Under the pieces are notes generated by a model. The model made no database searches. It saw only the letters and a list, made by a program, of their open reading frames with translations, and had not been told where the DNA came from. The translations under genes and the position numbers were made by a program. From contig OV050030.1 in NCBI GenBank assembly GCA_920105625.2, positions 162,015,863-162,079,862 of the forward strand: 64,000 nt of DNA, in the 5' to 3' direction. Positions 54,894 to 64,000 of the stretch are shown one piece after another; position 1 is the first letter of the stretch, and the number at the start of each line of letters is the position of its first letter. The DNA comes from Clusia tigrina. Its lineage: Eukaryota; Arthropoda; Insecta; Diptera; Clusiidae.

Positions 54894-56805
54894 ACTATGA
54901 AAAACTGGTCAAGCCTCTACTAGATTTGGTAAACAAAGTGGAAAGATTACAGAGTGCACTCAACATCTCCCTTAACCCCAAGTTCACGAAACTATAAACG
55001 ACTGTCCGGCTGTTAGAGATAAAAGATGATTCTAAACGCTATATGCTATAAATTTTGTCGTAACAATGTAACGAACTCGATATTATTAAACGCTCTTTTA
55101 TTGAGTCCATTTATTATTAGCCCAAAATATTGTAGTGTATCATGGAAGTCATGCATAACATACGAATGCAAAGAAATATGTAGTGCACGCGCACCATGAT
55201 CACACACACACTCACTCCACACTTTCAAACCTTTCCTCTATCCCAAAGCAAGGCGCTCAAAATAGGTCATGTGCAATTCGAAGCTCAAAGGTCTGCAGTA
55301 GGCAGGAATTGCACATTCATATTTTATTGCTTGCATATGTTGCATATGTGAATTTGATGACACATGGGATATTGGAAATATGGAATGGAAATTGAACTTG
55401 GTTGAAACGAATTTGTAAAGTTGAAATAGGTAGGTGAAATAAGAGCGTAGTTTTAAGAATAAAGATTCAGTTCAGAAACACAACTCAAAATTGTTTGAAC
55501 TCTAAGGAGCAGACTTAAGTCGCTTCAATAACTAAACATTTGGCAGTAAGGCGCCGAGAACCAAGTGCGCAAGCTCTCGCGCAATACAAAATATTTTTAT
55601 ATAAATTTTTTTGTCGGAACAATGTAGTAAGCGCAGCACTCAGACATACTCGTATATACATTTTTTTTTATATAAAGATTATCATAAAATGCGATATATA
55701 TTAAAATATTTAGAATTAAACACAAATTATCACATTTCTCTCACAAAAATGTATGTGTTTTGGCTGTTCTCTCATTTCGTATGTACCTTGTGACAAGATT
55801 CGCAGAAGGAGGAAATTTTCGTACCAGCATTGGCGCAGTCTTCTATTCTATCATTCTTGCTCACAGAGCATGGAATAATTCTATTCTCATTCTATACGCT
55901 CTGTGATTCATCGTGTGTACAAAGAACATATAGAATAGACAGTTTAATGTATTTGTGCGAGTTCTGCTAGTGTGAGGAGGTTTTAAAATTGATGTATGTA
56001 GAGGTAAAAATACAGTGCACCCCCTTTAACTCTAACTATCGTAATTCCTCAATTCACTTAACTTCTCAAAACAACTGAAAACGTACAATTTTTTTGATAA
56101 TTTTCATTGTCAATGAACTCTCAAGATCCACAAGTCGAAATATTGCAGTTGTGTTTAAGTAAAAAAATTAATATGATAAATTAAAAAATTATTTTCGTCA
56201 TTATTAAGGAAAGAAATACTACCTCTGTTTATTTAAAAGCATAAAGCTGTTAACTTAATTCGTTTAGCTGCATTTTTGACCTATTATGAATATTTTTCTG
56301 AGATTCTTGAAACTGTTGTTATATGTGAGAATACTGTAAAAAGGTTTAATTCTCTTTTGACGTGCAATTTCTTAATCTTGGCCTCCTTCTGTTCCAAATT
56401 CTAATTCTTTAGTGTCCCCTGTGCTCTTTCATTCGTTCATGGCCATAGTGGAATATACACGCGAGGGGTTTTACTGAGGTAGTCGGACCCCATTTTAATA
56501 TAAATGAATTTTTATTCATTATTTTAGTTAATAGTAGTATAATATTATGCCAAAAACCAAATAATTATTATTCTACAACTTATGATTACTGCGGTGTGTT
56601 TACAGTGAACAAAAGTGTAAATGGAAGGCAATTGGATAAGATTTTACATTAAGAATAGTTATAATTTATTAAATGAACTTGTTAACATTTGAGTTTTCAA
56701 CTCCAAATTAATTAATACAATTTTTTGGATTTATTATCATCTTTTTTTAGAAGTTTCGCAGTTCGTTTTAAAATACAAATGAAGTGCTCCCTATAAGTTT
56801 CATTT
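54894..56805. other. Non-coding stretch with one LTR-like end
   Basis: Mostly AT-rich. At 55458-55545, AATAAAG is followed by about 70 bp and then AAACATTTGGCAG. This resembles the end of a BEL/Pao-type LTR and its TTTGGC junction, but no LTR start, partner or coding sequence was found. The remainder shows nothing recognisable. Confidence 0.35.
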
Positions 56806-56825
56806 AAGGTTAGGTTAGGTTAACC
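56806..56825 (-). repeat. AACCT-type tail of LINE I
   Basis: Plus strand AAGGTTAGGTTAGGTTAAC; in element sense a short (TAACC)n. Position at the exact 3' end of the LINE marks it as the element's tail. Confidence 0.75.
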
Positions 56826-56940
56826 TGGCTGGCCTAAAGCCACACATAGAACGATGGGTCCCTAGCGATACCAGATGGGGTCTGACCTTTATGCAGATTT
56901 CCAGTAGACGTCTCGTAGGATGCCAACGCTTTTCGCGAAT

Positions 56941-59875
56941 TTAAGCAGTGCTGTCAGCTCCATTCCTGAGATGTCTTCCAATCTCACAAATTGTGGGACT
57001 TCTAAGCATTAACGCAGCACATGTACAAAGGAGATGTTCCAGAATTTCCCTTACTCCCACCTCTTTACACTTCCTACATTCGTCATTGTGCGTAATTCCT
57101 ATATTGTATGGATGTGCCGCCAATAAATTATAACCTGTCATTACCTGCAGACCTATGATAGTTCTGCAGTCTTTTCGTGAGAGCGCGAGTATAAATCTCG
57201 TTTGTTTCCTATCGTTGACCTTACACATAACTTTTGCAATTTTGCAGGTGCTTAAACTGTGCCACCTTGCTTTCACCTGCCTACTCATGTGTCCGTCCCT
57301 TTCATTGAATAGTTCTTTAAGGGATTTCTGTATGTCGTTTTCTAGTTCAAGTGGTAAGTAGACAGCGTAGAACGCTGTCTACGTTCTTTGCAATCTAATC
57401 TGCTATTTCATTCCCTTCTATGCCCTTATGACCAGGTACCCAATAGATATGCAGTCTTCTATTTGTGACTAGCCTATCTATGGCTTCCCTGCTCTGTAGG
57501 ACATTTTTCGACTTTATACTATATGAGTTAATGGCCTTTATCGCTGCCTGGCTGTCCACGTATATGTTTATTTTTGAGTCATTTCCTGTCTTCGTGTATG
57601 CTAGCTCTGCGGCTTTCCTGACAGCGAACACTTCCGCTTGAAAGATACAGCTCTGGTCAGGCAGCTTTATAGGCTGCCTAATTCCCAACTCTGAGCAGTA
57701 GATGCCCGCACCCACACCATCCATCGTTTTTGAGCCGTCCGTGTAAAAGTTAAGGGTGTCTCGGCTGGGCCTCATGCCCTTACGCCACCCCTCCTCTTCG
57801 ACTATACTACGATACCCTCTTTCCCAATTAAGTGAAGCGAGGCGCTGGAGTCTTCTCATTGGCATTAGGTATGTAGCCTTCTTTGTTACAGTCCACCACA
57901 CTAAAGCACAATACAGTAACATTGGTCTAACTATTGCGGTGTAGCACCAGTGCATCTGCGAGGGAGAAAGACCCTAAATAACGCCCAGCATTCTTTTACA
58001 TGCATATAGCGCGTTACTGGCCTTCTTCGACCTTTCCTCAACATTGCGCCTCCACATAAGCTTATTGTCCAAAATTACTCCAAGGTACTTTGTGTGGTAT
58101 TTGGGAGTAAGTTCACTGTCACCTAGCTTCGGGAAGTTCCACGCGGGGACCTTGTACTTTCTGGAAGGCTCCGGATATATCTAGGAATACCCCAAGGGCA
58201 TATTCCTTATATTCCAAGGCCTTTTCAATTCAGTACTAGCGAATGTAGTGCAGTCTCCGTGGATCTGTCCTTAGTATAAGCGTGTTGCGCTTTTGACATA
58301 TTGTCTGGCGCAATTGTGTCCCTGATAGATGTGTCTAGTATCTTCTCTAACGTCTTCAGGAGGAATGAGGTCAAACTGATGGGCCTGTATTCCTTTGAGT
58401 AGAGAGGGTTGCTTTACCCGCTTTCGGTATAAACACAATCCTCGCCTGTCTCCACGCAGCAGGCACATAGCCGAACCCCAAACACCCCTTATATATCGTT
58501 TTTAGCCATGGTACCAAAAGATAGCTAACCCTTTGGAGCATGGCTAGGAAGATTCCATCCAGACCTGGTGATTTATATGGGTCAAATGAATTTATTGCCC
58601 ACTCTATTCTATCTGCTGTAATGATATCCGTTGGAATATCGTTCGCAGTATCTCTTGTAGGTTCGAGATCTCCAGTGTCTGTACAGCCTGGGAAATGTGT
58701 ACTGACAAGGTCCTCGAGGGATTCCTCACAGCTGTCAGTCCAGTCTCCATTGCTTTTACGTATTAAATTGGGCATGGTCGGATTCTTAGAAATCAGTTTC
58801 CTGAGCCTAGCCGTTTCGTTTGTGTTTTCTATATTGATACAGAAGTCTTTCCAAGATTCCCTCTTTGCTACGCGCACTTCCCTTTTGTAATCCCTTAATA
58901 GTTCCCATTACTCAATCCAACTTAACTCATAGTCAGTTGCTTTGGCCAAGTTAAAGAATTGAAGTACCTTTCGCCTTTGCAACCCTAGCTCCTTGTTCCA
59001 CCAGGGAAGTTTCGACTTACGATTTGTACGTGTTGGAGGACAAGACCTATGATGAGCTTTAATAAGAGTAATTGTGAGTGAATTTACCCCTTTTTGAAGT
59101 TCAACGTGCGAGTTGTACCTTCTTGGTCTCATTCGTTTATTTTCTAGTATCTTCCTGTACAACTCCCCGTTCGTGTTTCTGGGATTCCTGAAGTTTAACT
59201 TTTTATATTTAGTCGAGAATGTAACAGAGAAACTTATATATTTGTGGTCAGAAAGTGATGGTGCACTAAGCACTTTCCAGTCTTCTACCATAATACAATT
59301 ATTTGTGTAAAGTGTTACGTCTAGTACGTTCTTCGAGGTTGGTCCAACGTATGTTGGTTCCTCCCCCCTATTGGCTACTTCTAGACTACTTTGGAGAATC
59401 AAGTTGAGTACTGACTCACCTCTTTCATTTATATCGGCACTTCCCCATACCGTGTGGTGCGCGTTTGCGTCGGATCCCAACACCAGAGCCTGCTTTCTTT
59501 TGCTGGCTGCTTCCGCTAGCATTTGAAGTCCACTCGGCGGCGCCACGTCCTCGTGTGGCATGTAGCAAGACGCAAGGAGTAGTAGCTCATCCTTGCCGCC
59601 TTTTACGACCACCACCGTTAGATCATCTGTGGACAGATTGAGATTAATATGAGAATTTATACATTTCTTCACCAGAATCGCTGTTCTTACCTTATCTGTC
59701 ACATTTGGAATATAGGTATTATAATTTTGTGACTTTAGGCCGAAACCACGTTACCCGAGGCCATCCATGGTTCTTGGACCAACACCACATCGTAGCCGAC
59801 TTCCTGCATCCTGAGGAGAAGTTCAGCTGAAGCGAGTTTACTTTTGTGGAGATTGATCTGAAGAGCTTTCAGCAT
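56941..59875 (-). pseudogene. LINE I ORF2, reverse transcriptase palm deleted
   Basis: ATG at about 59875 opens LKALQINLHKSKLASAE, then VLVQEPWM, SDANAHHTVWGSADINERGE and SLSDHKYISF, a near-complete APE endonuclease. RT starts normally (SPGLDGIFLAML, IVFIPKAGK, block A FLDISGAF near 58180), then jumps to KYLGVILDNKL (about 58090). Block B and YADD are therefore missing. RNase H is intact in sequence (FYTDGSKTMDGVGAG, EVFAVRKAAE, VDSQAAIKAI, VPGHKGIEGNEIAD). The C-terminal C-x2-C...H...C block lies at 56980-57080. Confidence 0.85.
57358..57382. repeat. 11-bp perfect inverted repeat, 3-nt loop
   Basis: GTAGACAGCGT and ACGCTGTCTAC around AGA, in ORF2 of LINE I just after the RNase H motif, where the reading frame breaks. 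Confidence 0.92.
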
Positions 59876-61187
59876 GCGGCACCGGCTCCCTCCCGGGGTT
59901 GGATGTCTCCTCCAACTCACCCTTCTCCACATCCCGTAAGTTCAGAGAGGCTTTCAAGACCTCTTCCAGGCCAAGATCTTTTTCCACCTCCCCTGTCTCG
60001 AGCGAGTTTTGGTTATCATCACCCGGGTTCCGTTTTTTGGGGCAAGGCACACGCTACCAACTCCCCACGCCATCTTCCGAAACCGCGGATAAAGTATGGC
60101 TTCTGCCGTCTTATTGATCTGTAGGATGTAGTTTTGGCCTCCCCACTATTCGCTGGTTTAGCCACACTTAGCACCTTCCAGTCGCTCGTCGGCACGTCCG
60201 GATTCTGTCGTTGTAGTAGTAACAGAGCATCCTCAGCTTTCACCAGGCGCGGTATGAGCACCTTCTGCTTTGGCACCGACGAAATGCAGCTGCGAATCGA
60301 CAATTTCAAGCAAAGCCTCCTCCCACAGGATTTGAAGCGTTTTTATGGCTTCCTTTATCCACTTATAGAAGGATCGTCTTTGCATTTAATGATTTTGATG
60401 CTGCCAAACCATCCTGCTCCGTCAAATGCTGGCATAGGTGCGCTGGGGTCTGCGTACATTTTTGCAAATAGGGCTTCAAACAGCTTCATCTCCACCACTT
60501 TCCACCGTTCCTGCGTCATTTGTCCCAGCGGATTACTGCGGTCTATGAGCGCCACGATTAAGTGTTTCTTGGCAATCTCATTGGCCGCCGTCGCTGCTTT
60601 GGAGGTTGTAGGTCGTTCTGTATCATGCTTGACGCTTGGCTTCACAGCACCGCCATTGCACTTCCTTTTCCTGGTGGGCATCTTTCCTTCGCTTTCGGTA
60701 GAGCGTTGCCTCTTTTGACAATTTGCTCCTCTAACCTATTCGCGAATGTCGGATGCGATGCTGCACACCCTGGGAGATTTGAAAAATGTGCCGATACTTT
60801 TTCAACTTCCTCCTTTGCCCAAGCCAATCGTTCCTTCTCTTGCTGAGTCAGGTCGTTTTTGGTGCTAAGTCGGTCGCGTACTCGTACCGCGGCCTTGTAT
60901 CGCGCTTTCGCTTTCATCCCCTCCTTACTTGGCTTAGCTCTAGGGCCTTTCTTGCGATCAGAATTAACACCTTCGAGTTTGGCCGGAGAACGAAGTAGCA
61001 CGACTTCTGTCGTCGTTGTGCTGGCAGTAGCTGTACGACTCCTGTAAACTGCTCCCTTTACAACAGAAGTGTGGCCGCTGGCGACACAGCTTATAGCTTC
61101 ACTGTGCCCGCCGGTGGTAGAAGCCACTTCTCCCACCGACGTTTGGGCTGATATCCCAGCCCGCTTCTTTCCATCGTTGACCTCCAT
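59838..61187 (-). pseudogene. LINE I ORF1
   Basis: Starts MEVNDGKKRAGISAQTSVGE at 61187. Ser/Thr-rich N-terminus, a charged helical region (NDLTQQEKERLAWAKEEVEK), then the DUF4780-type core (KKHLIVALIDRSNPLGQM, GWFGSIKII) and its end (60019-60309), and an acidic Glu-rich C-terminus (59838-60050). Frameshifts near 60650, 60340 and 60040 break it. Confidence 0.82.
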
Positions 61188-61490
61188 TATGAGTTTTTGT
61201 TTCGGGAAGAGTCTATCCCTAACATTTTATACTTGCCGTCAGGTACCTTTTTAGCAATGATCTTTATACTAGCTCCTCCGTCACCTATTGGGGCACAACA
61301 TATTGCCCTCCGCCAAGAGGGAAGGGGGGAGTTCATATATTGATCTTGGCTAGGCACCAACAGTTTGCAATGCTGCAACAGCACTGCAAACCGTGATGCC
61401 CATTGCCCGGTGGGCACCCGCGTGGAGGGTACAGCTAAGAGGATTTCCGCCGATTCATTTAAACGTAGCGCTGATTTCTTCTGTTTTTTT

Positions 61491-64000
61491 TCTCCGAATA
61501 TTCGCTATTTTAGACAACATCCCAGCAGTGAAACCAACTATGTAGTTAAAATTGTAGTAAAACTCATGTTATATGTAAAATCCATATATAAATAATATAA
61601 AAATGTGAACTCAACATTTAAAATAATTTTTGTGCATAAATGAGCAGTGCATTAATTCAGCATGTTAATTGATAGAGCCGCATTTCAACCTCTTCTTTGC
61701 GAACACTTTACGGATATTTTAAAACACGCGTTAACTTGAATATTTATCTCTACAATGAGGAATTACAAAAAGTGGTTGAAATTATAAAAATAACTGTTTT
61801 TCTTCAAATTCCAATGTTTGTCTTTACTTCCTTTTTTATTAAATTGACAATAAAGGAAAAATGAAGTGCCGCAGAAGTCAGTAACTGGTTAACTTGTAGA
61901 TAAGTTTTGAACTAGTAAATTAACCACTTGATATTTTACTATTAAATTTAGTACTATATTTTGAAGATAATTTTCACTATAGGGATATGGAATATTTTTA
62001 CAACAAACACAATAAATTCACATACACTATACGTGTGACCAAAAAAAATGGTCGAAGCGGTAAATACAAATGGAGGGAATTGAGTGTCTTTTCTTATTCT
62101 TCTGTGGTGTGTACCTGGAGAAAGTTGTCAATTTCTCTCTTTCGTTACAATTCAAAGCAGCGCTGCAGTGCGGCTTCTGAGAGGATTTGTTGTCTTTACC
62201 GCGGAACCTAATATCTGATAAACGATCTCCTATTACTTCTAGTGCAAATTCAGTTAATAAGATTATATTTCTAACGCACATATTGACACAAATGAGATTA
62301 GTGAAGATTTATTAGCAATAAGTTAATTTCGGAATTTCTTACTATTAAGTACCTACTGAAATTAAAACAATTAAAAATTAATATATTCGGATGCTAAGGT
62401 AGAAATTTATTTTGTTAAATTTTTCTACATTATTGACATATAGGTATGTATGTATGTATGTATGTATATATGTATACATATATTTTCTTTTTACATAAAT
62501 AAAAAAAATCAAATTGTGCATTTTTTATTCTTTTTCACAACTGTGCGATGATATGCACATACGAGTACATACATAGATGCCGTGCAAATGTGGGTATGAG
62601 TCACTTCGTACGCATAATTGCTGATATACGAGTATATTGCCCATTTTTACTAGCTTTTTTGTTTGAAGTGTTTCTATTCTCATTCTTTTCCATTCCCACT
62701 CATTCATTTTGGCAGCAAAGGTTGTACTGAAGTAAGTAATGTGTTGAAATATGTTTCACCACCATTCCTATAGACCTTTAGTATGTACAATGTGCATTGT
62801 GCACACAGATATTCATTCGCACTGTATCTTATATTCGTTCATATTTATTTATAAGCACAAGAATACATATTCTCATTTATATGAAATCCGTGAATAAAAT
62901 ATGCCAAATTAAATAGTGATTTCATAAGCAGATTTTGGAGGGAAACGAATAAGTGGAATTAACATGGGGTGTCGAGTTGCATTTAAGAACGTAACTTGCG
63001 TGCAATTAACATTACAAAGAATACATCATTGAATTGTTCAAAGCCTATTTATACTTAATTCTAGTTACATTTCTGCTTACTTGCTATATCAGCGAGCTGA
63101 CCCAATTTGGGTGCTTTGGTTACATAAATACCCATACACCGGCTGGTCTAGTCAACTCACAATACATATCTCAGCATTGTGCTTATTGCTCTTACTGGCT
63201 ATTGATACTAGCAATCTAAAAGTATGCCTGCTTTTTGCAATATTCAATAGTATTCCTATGACTATTTTGTGTTCAGGTGATATTGTTGCTATCAGTTGGT
63301 TTGGGCCTAAAACTGCCTCAGAACATTCCTCCGCTCTTTCTAGTGAGACAGTGGTTTTATTTCCTATTGTCCATTAACGAATTTTATTATCAATATGATT
63401 CAACGAAATAATTTGAATAATTTATATTAGAATTTATTTAGTTATTATTACCTTAACTTAGATATTTAATATATACATGAGATTTCATTTTAACCAATTA
63501 TTTTCAATACAAATATATTCTAAAATTTATACAAAAAATATATTTTTAAAAATTTACATTTCGTAGTAGGGTTACACCTATTTTAGAATTTTTTTTTAGA
63601 AAATGATCGGTTATTCATTATTTAAATCGAAATATTTAATTATTTATTGGTTTATTAATAGAAATAAAAGACTAATTAATTTTTTTTTATATATAAATCT
63701 ATTTTATTTATTATCATTTTATCAGATTATTTCTTTAATTAATTGCAAACTTACTTTTTTCTTTTTGAAAGTTGTTGTTTTTTTAAAAATAATTTGGGTT
63801 TTATATGTACCTTTTTTCGTCTTTTTTAAACGTTAAACTATGCTACTAAGTTACATTTATCATTATTTATGTTGTGTCATTATGTACTTATTTCTCACCG
63901 TTCTCTGCTCTCTGCTGGTGCCCGAATAGACTATTACCGAGATTTTATGGGATCTGACGTGGTCTATTCCAGGCTATTGTCCCGGATATTGGCACCCGCT
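61491..64000. other. AT-rich stretch to the window edge
   Basis: No gene recognised; short open frames of 60-98 codons occur by chance in both strands. Holds a (TATG)n microsatellite at 62444-62468. The last 120 bp are GC-richer (CTGCTCTCTGCTGGTGCCCG) and may be the start of another element cut by the edge. Confidence 0.45.
62444..62468. repeat. (TATG)n microsatellite
   Basis: Six TATG units followed by TATATATGTATACATATA. Confidence 0.9.

Larger units (their letters stand above)
56806..61490 (-). mobile_element. LOA-like LINE 'I'
   Basis: Minus strand, with 5' region (about 61490-61190), ORF1, ORF2 and an AACCTAACCTAACC tail at the left end (56806-56825). It has endonuclease, the start and end of reverse transcriptase, RNase H and a C-terminal zinc block, but the RT palm is deleted. 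ORF1 has the same DUF4780-type core as LINE D. Least decayed of the four LOA-like copies. Confidence 0.85.

Noticed and set aside
56806..56825. Telomere-like GGTTAGGTTAGGTTA
   Set aside because: It resembles the arthropod TTAGG telomere repeat, but is under three units long and sits exactly at the 3' end of LINE I as its tail. Flies lack this telomere.
63880..64000. LTR start at the right edge
   Set aside because: GGTGCC and GGCACC stretches look structured, but with no boundary, partner or coding sequence in view it cannot be called.

Overview
This window looks like a piece of a higher dipteran genome, possibly a tephritid-type fruit fly. The basis is indirect: AT-rich DNA, (TA)n and (GTAT)n microsatellites, LOA-, I- and RTE-type LINEs, an errantivirus (gypsy-class) with an env gene, and two Copia families whose primer-binding sites match the inside of initiator tRNA-Met, as in Drosophila copia. 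No host gene could be recognised. Almost every coding stretch belongs to a transposable element, and almost all are broken by stops, frameshifts, deletions or inversions.

Layout. 1-2400: Ty3/Gypsy-type gag and protease relic (minus). 2.4-4.5 kb: AT-rich DNA with a (TA)n tract. 4761-9463: Copia family 1 in tandem (minus), one full unit plus the start of a second sharing the middle LTR. 9.5-10.1 kb: unclassified gag-like relic (minus). 10.2-15.27 kb: LOA-like LINE 'D' (plus). 17.0-18.2 kb: non-coding block with a TATA box, an AATAAA signal and, between them, three copies of a structurally conserved stem-loop. 18.76-26.04 kb: LINE 'L' (plus), interrupted by a Copia-1 copy (19470-23483) whose middle is inverted. 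26.06-28.68 kb: I-like LINE 'M' (minus), interrupted by an RTE fragment (27725-28397). 28.7-31.9 kb: LOA-like LINE 'K' (minus). 32.25-32.37 kb: (TA)n and a palindrome. 32.4-35.67 kb: LOA-like LINE 'E' (plus). 35671-42001: errantivirus 'H' (minus) with gag, pol and env, its 5' end rearranged. 42007-48756: Copia family 2 'G' (minus) with a perfect 5-bp target duplication; its 5' LTR is split by DNA transposon 'F' (46211-48640) with a 6-bp duplication. 50.7-51.4 kb: decayed transposase-like ORF. 51.53-52.73 kb: short TIR element 'N' with a Harbinger-like exon. 53.9-54.9 kb: LINE 3' fragment 'J' (plus). 56.8-61.5 kb: LOA-like LINE 'I' (minus). 61.5-64 kb: AT-rich with nothing recognised.

Insertion order can be read from the nesting. 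F is younger than G, and G is younger than the rearranged 5' end of H. H is younger than E. Copia C is younger than L, and the RTE fragment is younger than M. The most complete protein machinery is in H (pol, env) and G (reverse transcriptase and RNase H). The most unusual signal is the stem-loop array at 17897-18088. Its three loops are identical at the core, while its stems differ by compensatory and G-U-preserving changes.
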